This document shows, piece by piece, positions 8,001-18,447 of a DNA stretch of 64,000 bases. Position 1 is the first letter of the stretch. Every line of letters starts with the position of its first letter. Below the pieces are notes generated by a model. That model worked only from the letters and a program-made list of their open reading frames with translations. It was not told the DNA's origin and did not search any database. Both the position numbers and the translations under genes were made by a program. This DNA is from Corynebacterium timonense (GTDB lineage Bacteria > Actinomycetota > Actinomycetes > Mycobacteriales > Mycobacteriaceae), in NCBI RefSeq assembly GCF_900105305.1, contig NZ_LT629765.1, forward strand, positions 310,001 through 374,000, given 5' to 3'.

Positions 8001-8073
8001 AAACAGAACTCTCACAATCCGCGAAGGGGGCTCGTTTTCGAGGTTTTTTAGGGGTGTGTTTTTAGAGTTGTGC
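7995..8073 (+). repeat. Dispersed palindromic intergenic repeat, copy A
   Basis: This 79-bp AT-streaked segment begins CCCTAAAAACAGAAC and ends with GTTTTTAGAGTTGTGC. By eye it matches the reverse complement of 38901-38979 at 60 of 79 positions. It is itself partly palindromic (CTAAAAACA near one end, TGTTTTTAG near the other). It supplies the TAA stop of the YibE/F-like gene and lies between convergent genes, where it could also act as a two-way terminator. Confidence 0.75.
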
Positions 8074-8088
8074 CGGCGCGCGCCGGTC

Positions 8089-8868
8089 CTAGCGCGTGAG
8101 GAACGACAGCAACGCCGTGGTGACGGCCTCCGGGTTTTCCAGACCGACTTGGTGCGAGCCGGGGGTGACAACGACGGACTCGGCGGGCCCGGAGACCCCG
8201 GCGGCGATCTCGGCCAGCTGATCGGGGCCGGTCGAGGGGTCGTCGGCGCCGGCGATGGTGAGGACGGGGCAGCGGATCTCGCCGAGGCGGGAGCCGAAGT
8301 CCCAGTGCGCCAGGGCGTCGCCGTTGAGGGCGTATCCCTCGGGGTCGACGCCTTCGATGATGCTGCGCACGAAGTCGACGACGTCGGGGTGCTCGGAGTG
8401 GAAGGGTGGGGTGAACCAGTTGGTGAGCATGCCGTCGGCAAGCGCGTGCATGCCCTCCGTCCGAGCGACGCTGGTGCGTTCTGCCCACCGCTCCTCGCCG
8501 CCAAGGTAGGTGGCGGTGGAGCAGAAGACGGCGCGGTCGACGCGGCCGGAGGTGGCGGCGAGGTACTGGGCGAGCACGCCGCCGAGGGAGAGCCCGACGA
8601 CGCTGAAGCGGCCGACGCCGAGCTGGTCGAGGGTGGCTAGGACGTTGGCGGCGAGGTCGGCGACCGTTGTCGTGCCCGGCTCGGCGTCGGGGCGGGGCGA
8701 GCCGCCGTGGCCGAGGTGGTCGATGGCGATGACGTGGAAGCGCTCGGCGAGGGCGGGGATCTGGTTTTTCCAGGTGGCCTGCGTGGTGGCGATGGAGCTC
8801 AGCAGCACCACGGTCTCGTCGGCGGCGGGGTCGCCGTGGTGGGTGGCGTGCAAGATGGTGGGGGTCAT
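8089..8868 (-). CDS. Alpha/beta hydrolase, PcaD-like
   Basis: The 259-residue protein has the alpha/beta-hydrolase elements in order: VVLLSSIATTQATWK (strand and oxyanion region), IDHLGHGGSP, the nucleophile elbow GLSLGG, the acid in AGADDPST and the His in GSHQVGLENP. The overall pattern resembles 3-oxoadipate enol-lactonases (PcaD), but no catechol-pathway genes lie nearby, so the substrate is open. The ATG at 8868 follows AAGGAGAAGC; a longer frame from 8922 lacks such a site. It converges with the YibE/F-like gene and is transcribed away from clpX. Confidence 0.8.
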   Translation of the reverse strand: MTPTILHATHHGDPAADETVVLLSSIATTQATWKNQIPALAERFHVIAIDHLGHGGSPRPDAEPGTTTVADLAANVLATLDQLGVGRFSVVGLSLGGVLAQYLAATSGRVDRAVFCSTATYLGGEERWAERTSVARTEGMHALADGMLTNWFTPPFHSEHPDVVDFVRSIIEGVDPEGYALNGDALAHWDFGSRLGEIRCPVLTIAGADDPSTGPDQLAEIAAGVSGPAESVVVTPGSHQVGLENPEAVTTALLSFLTR

Positions 8869-9064
8869 GTCGCTTCTCCTTCGTTGTTCCGGTTTGTTGG
8901 TCAGATGAAGTACTCTGGGCATCTATACCCGCACGCTCCATTGTGGCGCTCAAGCCGCTGGGGCGTGGGGAATGCGCGATACGGGCGCGACGTTGTGGGT
9001 GCCGGGCCCTGGGAGAATCCCGGATGAGAAGTCGAGATCGTAGAAGCGGGAGTACAACACTTTC

Positions 9065-10339
<1,275 letters not shown>

Positions 10340-10354
10340 CCCGCCCCGTTTCTC

Positions 10355-11080
10355 CTAGTAGATGCCCCCGTCGAGGTCGTAGACGTCCCCGGCGGGGTTT
10401 TCTCCGGTGTCAGGGGTGTCAGCGGGCTCGACGTAGCTGCCGTAACCGGAGTCGGGCAGGTTCGAGGTGAGGAACGCCAGGACAGTGTCGATAGCCATGC
10501 GGCGCAGGCCTTCTGTGTTGCGCTGGGTGGACAGGTCGAGGCGGAGGAGGCCGCGCATCGTGTCGCCGTTGCTTTCGCGGAACATGCTCAGCGAGCACAC
10601 GAGGACGAGGACGTCGTCGGCGGAGACGCCGGGGCGGAACGCGCCCGAGTCTTGGCCGAGGAGCAGGATGCGTTCGACGTGGAGGAGGACGTCGGAAAGC
10701 TCGCGTAGCCCGGGGTCGTCGCCGTGCTCGAGCACGTGGTCGGTGTTTTCGCGCAGCACGAGGCGGACGCAGGCGGGGCTGCGTTGGAATCGGTGGAACA
10801 GGGCGTCGACGAAGCGGCGCATCCCCTCCGCTGGGATGGTGTAGGGGCGGGAGAGAATCTCCTGCGGCGGGGTGAGCTCGCCGATGGCGTGGCGGTAGGC
10901 CGCCTCGTAGAGTCCGCGTTTGTCTCCGAAGTGGTAGTGGAGCATGCGCTTCGACATCCCGGTGGCGTCGGCGAGGTCGCTGAGCGTCGCGGCGGCGAAG
11001 CCGTCGCGGGCAAAAACCTCCAGTGCGGCGGTGACGGCGGAACGATCCGCGAGCATGTCACCGGGGGGCGTGTCTGCCAC
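10355..11080 (-). CDS. TetR-family transcriptional regulator
   Basis: The first ~60 residues form a TetR helix-turn-helix (ALEVFARDGFAAATLSDLADATGMSKRMLHYHFGDKRGLYEAAY); the rest is a helical ligand-binding domain ending in an acidic tail (VEPADTPDTGEN). The start is GTG at 11080, preceded by AAGGAG. It is convergent with clpX (15 bp apart) and divergent from mdh. An 8-bp inverted repeat (TTCGTGCA at 11090, TGCACGAA at 11139) lies just upstream and may be part of its operator. The ligand and targets are unknown. Confidence 0.9.
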   Translation of the reverse strand: MADTPPGDMLADRSAVTAALEVFARDGFAAATLSDLADATGMSKRMLHYHFGDKRGLYEAAYRHAIGELTPPQEILSRPYTIPAEGMRRFVDALFHRFQRSPACVRLVLRENTDHVLEHGDDPGLRELSDVLLHVERILLLGQDSGAFRPGVSADDVLVLVCSLSMFRESNGDTMRGLLRLDLSTQRNTEGLRRMAIDTVLAFLTSNLPDSGYGSYVEPADTPDTGENPAGDVYDLDGGIY

Positions 11081-11311
11081 GTTGGCTCCTTCGTGCAGTG
11101 TGGGGGGGCGCCACGGCGGCGCAGTACCTCACCAATGGTGCACGAAACCGAAAGCGGGCACGGATGAACAGCCCTCCTTGCCCACGATCAGGGGTGAAGA
11201 ATGTCCGGGCTGGCCCGACCGCGCGTGGGCTCAGCCCTGGTTCGGGGGTGGGATGGGCACACTTGGGGTGCGATTGTGACGGACCCCACTCGTGTGGCGC
11301 GGCGAAATGTC

Positions 11312-11317
11312 TATACT
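11312..11317 (+). promoter_or_regulatory. Candidate -10 box of mdh
   Basis: TATACT lies about 55 bp before the mdh ATG and is the best -10 hexamer in the 292-bp gap between the divergent tetR-like gene and mdh. No good -35 hexamer is seen at 17 bp, which is common in corynebacterial promoters. Confidence 0.4.
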
Positions 11318-11324
11318 GCGATAG

Positions 11325-12377
<1,053 letters not shown>

Positions 12378-12388
12378 CGGGCCGCTGA

Positions 12389-12407
12389 GCCCCGCCCGGG
12401 GCGGGGC
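12389..12407. terminator. GC hairpin between mdh and valS
   Basis: GCCCCGCCCGGGGCGGGGC can fold into a tight GC stem just after the mdh stop, but no T run follows. It could be a T-less terminator for mdh. Confidence 0.4.
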
Positions 12408-12464
12408 GTGTCTGACCTCGGCGCTATGATGAGGCGAGTGACTGACCAGACCGAGGGGAAGATT

Positions 12465-15140
12465 GTGACAGGTACAAACCGGGCAGACGCGCTGCCGAAG
12501 TCTTGGGAGCCGCAGACCGTGGAGGCCGAGCTGTACCAGCGCTGGGTGGACGCGGGCTACTTCACGGCCGATCCCACCAGCGCAAAACCGGCGTACTCGA
12601 TCGTTCTGCCGCCCCCCAACGTGACGGGCCAGCTGCACATGGGCCATGCGCTCGACCACACCCTCATGGATTCCATCGTGCGGCGCAAGCGCATGCAGGG
12701 CTACGAGGTCCTGTGGCTGCCGGGCATGGACCACGCGGGTATCGCCACACAGACCAAGGTCGAGGCGCAGCTCAAGGCTGAGGAGGGCAAAGACCGCTAC
12801 GACTACGGCCGCGACGAGTTCATCGACCGGGTCTGGGAGTGGAAGGAAAACTACGGCGGCACCATCACGGGCCAGATGCGCGCCATCGGCGATTCCGTCG
12901 ATTGGTCGCGCGAGCGCTTCACCCTCGACGAGGGGCTCTCGCGCGCGGTGCAGACGATCTTTAAGCAGCTTTTCGACGCCGGACTGATCTACCGCGACTA
13001 CCGGCTGGTGAACTGGTCGCCCGTGCTGGAGACGGCAGTGTCCGACATCGAGGTCGTGTACAAGGACGTCGAGGGCGAATTCGTCTCCCTCCGCTACGGC
13101 TCGCTGAACGACGACGAGCCGCACCTCGTCGTCGCCACCACCCGTGTGGAGACCATGCTTGGCGACGTCGCCATTGCCGTCCACCCCGACGACGAGCGCT
13201 ACGCGCACCTGGTTGGCCAGACCTTCGAGCACCCGCTGCGCCCCGACCTGACGCTTGAGGTCATCGCCGACGACTACGTCGACATGGAGCTGGGCACCGG
13301 CGCGGTGAAGATCACCCCGGCGCACGACCCCAACGACTACGAGATGGGCCTGCGCCACGACCTCGACATGCCCATCATCATGGATGAGAAGGGCCGCATC
13401 GCCGACACCGGCACCCGCTTCGACGGCATGAGCCGCGAGGATGCGCGGGTGGCCGTGCGCGAGGCGCTGGCGGAGCAGGGGCGCATTGTGAAAGAGGTGC
13501 GTCCGTACGTCCACTCGGTGGGGCACTCCGAGCGCTCGGGCGAAGCGATCGAGCCGCGCCTGTCGCTGCAGTGGTTTGTCAAGGTCGACGAGCTCGCGCG
13601 CATGTCCGCCGAGGCGGTGCGCAACGGCGACACGGTCATCCACCCGCAGTCGATGGAGAAGCGCTACTTCGATTGGGTGGACAACATGCACGACTGGACC
13701 ATCTCGCGCCAGCTGTGGTGGGGCCACCGCATCCCTATTTGGTACGGCCCGAACGACGAGGTCGTCTGCGTCGGCCCCGACGACGAGCCCCCGGCCGGCT
13801 ATACCCAGGACCCCGATGTGCTGGACACGTGGTTCTCCTCGGCCCTGTGGCCTTTTTCCACGATGGGCTGGCCCGAAAAAACCCCCGAGCTGGAGAAGTT
13901 CTATCCCACCTCGGTGCTGGTGACCGCCTACGACATCCTGTTCTTCTGGGTGGCGCGCATGATGATGTTTGGCACCTTCGCTGGTGCCCAGACCCCCGAG
14001 GTGCTGGGGCGCGGCAGCGGCGGCCGCCCGCAGGTCCCGTTCACGGACCTCTACCTGCACGGCCTTGTGCGCGACGAGAAGGGCCGGAAGATGTCGAAGT
14101 CGCTGGGCAACGGCATCGACCCGATGGACTGGGTGGAGCGCTTCGGCGCAGACGCGCTTCGCTTCGCGCTCGCCCGCGGCGCGAACCCGGGCGTTGACCT
14201 GCCCATCGGCGAGGACCACGCCCAGTCTGCGCGCAACTTCGCCACCAAGCTCTACAACGCGACCAAGTTCGCGCTGCTCAACGGCGCGCGCGTGGGCGAG
14301 CTGCCCGCCCGCGAGACGCTGACGGACGCGGACCGCTGGATCCTCGACCGCCTGGAAGAGGTCCGCGCCGACGTGGACGCCTTCCTGGACGACTACCAGT
14401 TTGCCAAAGCCAACGAGGAGCTCTACCACTTCGCCTGGGACGAGCTGTGCGACTGGTACCTCGAGATCGCCAAGACCCAGATCCCCGGCGAGGGCGCCGA
14501 GGCGACCCAGCTGGTGCTCGGCCGCGTCATCGACGTCGTTCTGCGACTGTTGCACCCCACCATGCCCTTCGTCACCGAGGTGCTGTGGACCGCGCTGACG
14601 GAGCAAGAAACGGTGACGCTCGCCGCATGGCCGAGCGCGGAGGACACCAACGGCGGCGCCGGGGTCGACCGCGACGCGCGTCGGCGCATCGAGGACTCCA
14701 TCAAGCTCATCACCGAGCTGCGCCGCTTCCGCTCCGACCAGGGCGTCAAGCCCAGCCAGAAGGTTCCGGGCCGGCTCGACTTCGCGGCCGCCGACCTTGC
14801 TGGGCAGGAGGCACTCATTCGCTCGATCGCGCGGGTGGAGGAGCCCGGGGCGGACTTTGGGGCGTCGGCAAGCGTCGAAGTGCGCCTGTGTGCGGCGACG
14901 GTCGACGTCGCGCTGGATACCTCGGGCACCGTCGACGTCGCCGCAGAACGCAAGCGCCTGGAGAAGGAGCTCGCCGCGGCGAACAAGGAGCTGGAGACGA
15001 CCGGAAAGAAGCTCGGCAACGACTCCTTCCTGGCCAAGGCGCCGGAGGCCGTCGTGGAGAAGATCCGCACCCGGCAAAGGGTCGCGCAGGAGGAGATCGA
15101 GCGCGTTACCGCCCGCCTCGAGGCCCTGCCGGAGGCGTAG
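12465..15140 (+). CDS. valS: Valyl-tRNA synthetase
   Basis: A class I synthetase of about 890 residues: the HIGH-type motif is HMGH in [14 protein letters not shown], the KMSKS motif is intact in [10 protein letters not shown], the editing domain lies between them ([18 protein letters not shown]), and a C-terminal coiled coil ([17 protein letters not shown]) binds tRNA. It charges tRNA-Val. The GTG at 12465 is taken because AGGGGA precedes it; a GTG at 12438 gives nine more residues and is a fair alternative. folC starts directly after the stop codon, so the two are translationally linked. Confidence 0.96.
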   Translation: MTGTNRADALPKSWEPQTVEAELYQRWVDAGYFTADPTSAKPAYSIVLPPPNVTGQLHMGHALDHTLMDSIVRRKRMQGYEVLWLPGMDHAGIATQTKVEAQLKAEEGKDRYDYGRDEFIDRVWEWKENYGGTITGQMRAIGDSVDWSRERFTLDEGLSRAVQTIFKQLFDAGLIYRDYRLVNWSPVLETAVSDIEVVYKDVEGEFVSLRYGSLNDDEPHLVVATTRVETMLGDVAIAVHPDDERYAHLVGQTFEHPLRPDLTLEVIADDYVDMELGTGAVKITPAHDPNDYEMGLRHDLDMPIIMDEKGRIADTGTRFDGMSREDARVAVREALAEQGRIVKEVRPYVHSVGHSERSGEAIEPRLSLQWFVKVDELARMSAEAVRNGDTVIHPQSMEKRYFDWVDNMHDWTISRQLWWGHRIPIWYGPNDEVVCVGPDDEPPAGYTQDPDVLDTWFSSALWPFSTMGWPEKTPELEKFYPTSVLVTAYDILFFWVARMMMFGTFAGAQTPEVLGRGSGGRPQVPFTDLYLHGLVRDEKGRKMSKSLGNGIDPMDWVERFGADALRFALARGANPGVDLPIGEDHAQSARNFATKLYNATKFALLNGARVGELPARETLTDADRWILDRLEEVRADVDAFLDDYQFAKANEELYHFAWDELCDWYLEIAKTQIPGEGAEATQLVLGRVIDVVLRLLHPTMPFVTEVLWTALTEQETVTLAAWPSAEDTNGGAGVDRDARRRIEDSIKLITELRRFRSDQGVKPSQKVPGRLDFAAADLAGQEALIRSIARVEEPGADFGASASVEVRLCAATVDVALDTSGTVDVAAERKRLEKELAAANKELETTGKKLGNDSFLAKAPEAVVEKIRTRQRVAQEEIERVTARLEALPEA

Positions 15141-16598
15141 ATGGACAACGACAGCTACGACATTTCCCTCGAGGAGACGGGCCTGCGCCTCAACCTCGGA
15201 TCCGAGGGCGGCGAGGAGGACGCACGACAGCGGCCGGTGAGCGACGCCGACCGCGCGGCCCTCGACCGCGTGGAGCGCGAGCTCAACGAGCGCTGGCCCG
15301 AGACGGACATCGACCCGACCCTGGAGCGCGTGGCCATGGTCATGGACGTGCTCGGTGAACCGCAGAAAACGTATAAGGTCATCCACGTCGCCGGCACCAA
15401 CGGCAAAACCTCGGCCGTGCGCATGACCGAGTCACTCCTGCGCGCGCTCGGCCACCGCGTGGGCCGCACGACCAGCCCGCACCTGCAGACCATCACCGAG
15501 CGCATCGCGGTCGACGGCGTACCGCTGCACCCGGCTGACTTCGTGCGCATCTACAACGAAATCGCGCCCGCCATGGAGATGGTCGACGAGCGCTGCGGGC
15601 AGAAGCTGAGCTACTTCGAGGCCATCACCTGCATGGCGTTCGCGGCTTTCGCTGACGCGCCTATCGACGTCGCAGTGGTCGAAGTCGGCATGGGCGGGCG
15701 CTGGGACGCGACCAACGTCGTCGACGCCGACGTCGACGTGATTATGCCGATCGGCCTCGACCACACCGACTACCTCGGCGACACGCTCGCCGAGATCGCG
15801 GGGGAGAAAGCCGGGATTATCCGCAACGCCGACGCCGTCACCATCGTCGGCGAGCAGGAGCCGGAGGCGATGCACGTCATCCTCGAGCGCAGCGTCGAGG
15901 TCGGCAGCGCCGTAGCCCGCTACGGCTCCGAGTTCGGCGTCGACGCCGCGGGCGTGGCCGTCGGCGGACAGACGCTGACCCTGCGCGGCCTGTCCGGCGA
16001 GTACGACGAGATTTTCCTGCCCCTGTCCGGCCCACACCAGGCGCACAACGCCGCCGTCGCCCTCGCGGCCGTCGAGGCGTTTTCCGGGGCCGGGCGCGAG
16101 CGCAGCCTCGACGCCGACAGCGTGCGCCGCGGCTTCGCCGCCACCTCCTCTCCGGGACGCCTCGAACGCGTGCGCGCCACACCGACCACGTTCATCGACG
16201 CCACCCACAACCCGCACGGCGCCCGCGCGCTCGCGCGCGCACTCGACAACGACTTCAATTTCACCCGCCTCATCGGCGTGCTCGGGGTGCTGGGGGACAA
16301 GGACGCCCGCGGTATCTTCGAGGCGCTCGAACCCGCGCTCACCGAGGTCGTGATCACCCAGAACTCCTCCCCGCGCGCCCTCGACGCCTACGAGCTGGCG
16401 GAGCTCGCCCGCGAGGTGTTCGGCGACGAGCGCGTCCACGTCGTGGGCAACCTCCCCGGCGCCTACGAGCTGGCCGTCGAGCTCGCGGAGGAGGCGCTCG
16501 CCGAGGTCGGGGTGCAGTCCGGCTCCGGTATCCTCATCACAGGTTCCGTCGTCACAGCGGGTCAAGCCCGCGCGATGTTTGGAAAGGAGCCCGCGTGA
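15141..16598 (+). CDS. folC: Bifunctional folylpolyglutamate/dihydrofolate synthase
   Basis: A Mur-ligase-type protein of 485 residues with the ATP loop AGTNGKTS at 84-91, DVAVVEVGMGGRWDATN, GLDHTDYLGDT and the C-terminal ligase signature FIDATHNPHGARAL. It adds glutamate to folates and probably also makes dihydrofolate from dihydropteroate. The first ~30 residues are an acidic extension not needed for the fold. The gene abuts valS and overlaps the next gene by four bases (GTGA), so valS, folC and the DUF4233 gene form one operon. Confidence 0.95.
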   Translation: MDNDSYDISLEETGLRLNLGSEGGEEDARQRPVSDADRAALDRVERELNERWPETDIDPTLERVAMVMDVLGEPQKTYKVIHVAGTNGKTSAVRMTESLLRALGHRVGRTTSPHLQTITERIAVDGVPLHPADFVRIYNEIAPAMEMVDERCGQKLSYFEAITCMAFAAFADAPIDVAVVEVGMGGRWDATNVVDADVDVIMPIGLDHTDYLGDTLAEIAGEKAGIIRNADAVTIVGEQEPEAMHVILERSVEVGSAVARYGSEFGVDAAGVAVGGQTLTLRGLSGEYDEIFLPLSGPHQAHNAAVALAAVEAFSGAGRERSLDADSVRRGFAATSSPGRLERVRATPTTFIDATHNPHGARALARALDNDFNFTRLIGVLGVLGDKDARGIFEALEPALTEVVITQNSSPRALDAYELAELAREVFGDERVHVVGNLPGAYELAVELAEEALAEVGVQSGSGILITGSVVTAGQARAMFGKEPA

Positions 16599-17032
16599 GC
16601 ACCAAACGCGAGCAGCCCATCAGCCCCCTTGGCATGGGCAACAAGCCCGTCAAAGACCCCATCGCCTCACTGGCCGGGGTGCTCTCCGGCACCCTGATCA
16701 TGGAGGCGATCACGGTGTTCCTCATCCTCCTTGTCGTGCTCAAGGTGGACGGCGGTGAGCACTGGACCACGTTCAACTGGGTCTACATCACCGTGATCGG
16801 TTGTGCGCACGTCGCCCTGGCGTTCGTGCAGAAGAAGCCGTGGGCGTTGTGGGCTGCTGTCGCGCTGCAACTGCCGCTCATTGTCGGTTTCTTCGTCCAC
16901 TGGTCCGTGACCGTCGTGGGCGTCGTGTTCGGCATCGTGTGGTTTTTCATCCTGAAGATGCGTGCGGAGATGATCGAGCGCATGCGCCACGGTTACCTGG
17001 TCACGCAGCACCTCGGCGCCGACGAAGGATAG
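16595..17032 (+). CDS. DUF4233 membrane protein
   Basis: A 145-residue protein with a short polar N-terminus and four membrane segments (about residues 26-50, 57-75, 81-97 and 102-125), ending in a charged tail. It matches the small DUF4233 proteins found after folC throughout corynebacteria and mycobacteria; the function is unknown. The GTG start overlaps the folC stop. In the usual order ndk would follow; here about 10.6 kb of fatty-acid oxidation and mobile DNA comes first. Confidence 0.85.
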   Translation: MSTKREQPISPLGMGNKPVKDPIASLAGVLSGTLIMEAITVFLILLVVLKVDGGEHWTTFNWVYITVIGCAHVALAFVQKKPWALWAAVALQLPLIVGFFVHWSVTVVGVVFGIVWFFILKMRAEMIERMRHGYLVTQHLGADEG

Positions 17033-17224
17033 GGCAGCGCTTGTGGTCGCGGCCCCGGGGCTGGGCGTCGGGCGGGGGTTGGGGTGCGTCGCGGCCGACG
17101 ACGCCGGGCGCCCCGTAAAACACGCAACGCACAACCCCACCACGCCAGCGCCCAGCGCCCATTACCCTTGCTTAGGCGGGGTGAAGTGTTTGTCCTGTTC
17201 AGGTAATTAATTCAATCCTTCCAT

Positions 17225-17248
17225 GCGGTATGTGATCCGCGTTATACT
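17225..17248 (+). promoter_or_regulatory. Candidate promoter/operator of the thiolase-fadN operon
   Basis: TATACT (17243-17248) is a good -10 box about 40 bp before the thiolase ATG. The spacer holds GCGG-N8-CCGC (17225-17240), which could be a repressor site. The remaining 17033-17224 stretch shows no gene. Confidence 0.35.
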
Positions 17249-17289
17249 CGGTGGGACTTGTTGTTCTACACCACTGGCAAAGGGGTTAC

Positions 17290-18441
17290 ATGTCTGAACA
17301 GATCTACATCACGCAGGCCAAGCGCACGCCGATCGGCACGTTCGGCGGGTCGCTGTCGAAGATCTCGACGGTCGACCTCGGCGCGCACATCGCCCGGGCC
17401 GTGATCGCCGAATCCGGCGTCTCCGCGGACGAGTACGACTCATCGGTGTGGGCAAACGTGGTCACCACCGGCCCGCGTGACCTCTACACCTCGCGCGCTG
17501 TGGCGCTGGAGGCGGGGCTGCCGCAAGGCTCCCACGCCTACGGCGTCAACCGCCTGTGCGGCTCCGGCATTCAGGCAGCCGTGAGCGCTGCGCAGCAGCT
17601 CATGACGGGCGACGCGAACCTGTCGCTCGTCGGCGGTGTTGAGGTGATGAGCCAGGCCCCGTACTCGGTTGAAGGTATGCGCCAGGGCCGCAAGATGGGC
17701 GACGGCAAGCTCGTCGACTGGCTCTCGGGCGCGCTGACGGACCCGATGGGCCACGGCATCATGGGCATCACAGCAGAAAACGTCGCGGAGCGCTTCGGCA
17801 TTTCGCGCGAGCGCCAAGACGAGTTCGCGCTGCAGTCGCAGGAGCGCGCGGCGGCGGCGATCGCGGGCGGGAAGTTCGACGAGCAGGTTGTTCCGGTGGG
17901 GGACTTCACCACGGATGAGCACCCGCGGCAGACGAGTCTGGAAAAGTTGGCGGGACTGCGGCCGTCGTTTAGCAAGGAAGGCTCCGTGACGCCGGGTAAC
18001 GCCTCGGGCATCAACGACGCGTCGGCGGCGCTGGTGATGACGCACGAGGACGGGCTGAAGCGCTACGGGCAGGAGCCGCTGGCGAAGGTCGTGTCGTGGG
18101 GCGTGGCCGGCTGCGACCCGAAGTACATGGGACTTGGCCCGACCGTCGCGGTCCCGCGCGCGCTGGACAAGGCCGGGCTGAAGCTGGACGACATCGCGCT
18201 CATCGAGTCCAACGAGGCCTTCGCGGCCCAGGCGATCGCCGTCAGCGACGAGCTCGGCTTCGACAACGAGAAGACGAACATCCACGGCGGCGCGATCGCG
18301 CTGGGCCACCCGATTGGCGCGACCGGTGTCATCCTCATCACCAAACTCATCCACGCCCTGCGCGACGCCGGCGGCGACCTCGGCCTCGTCACCGCCTGCA
18401 TCGGCGGCGGCCAGGGTATCGCTCTCGTTCTGGAGGTTTAA
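17290..18441 (+). CDS. fadA: Acetyl-CoA acyltransferase (3-ketoacyl-CoA thiolase)
   Basis: The 383-residue thiolase has the nucleophile Cys90 in NRLCGSGIQA, His340 in GGAIALGHPIGATG and the acid/base Cys370 in CIGGGQG. It cleaves 3-ketoacyl-CoA with CoA in the last step of beta-oxidation; a biosynthetic acetoacetyl-CoA role cannot be excluded. The ATG at 17290 follows AAAGGGG; an upstream start adds 13 unlikely residues. The dehydrogenase/hydratase gene begins six bases after the stop, giving a fadA-fadN operon. It opens the block inserted between the DUF4233 gene and ndk. Confidence 0.92.
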   Translation: MSEQIYITQAKRTPIGTFGGSLSKISTVDLGAHIARAVIAESGVSADEYDSSVWANVVTTGPRDLYTSRAVALEAGLPQGSHAYGVNRLCGSGIQAAVSAAQQLMTGDANLSLVGGVEVMSQAPYSVEGMRQGRKMGDGKLVDWLSGALTDPMGHGIMGITAENVAERFGISRERQDEFALQSQERAAAAIAGGKFDEQVVPVGDFTTDEHPRQTSLEKLAGLRPSFSKEGSVTPGNASGINDASAALVMTHEDGLKRYGQEPLAKVVSWGVAGCDPKYMGLGPTVAVPRALDKAGLKLDDIALIESNEAFAAQAIAVSDELGFDNEKTNIHGGAIALGHPIGATGVILITKLIHALRDAGGDLGLVTACIGGGQGIALVLEV

Positions 18442-18447
18442 GCACGA

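Noticed and set aside
12408..12464. Longer valS start at 12408
   Set aside because: It overlaps the hairpin after mdh and has no ribosome site; GTG 12465 or 12438 fit better.
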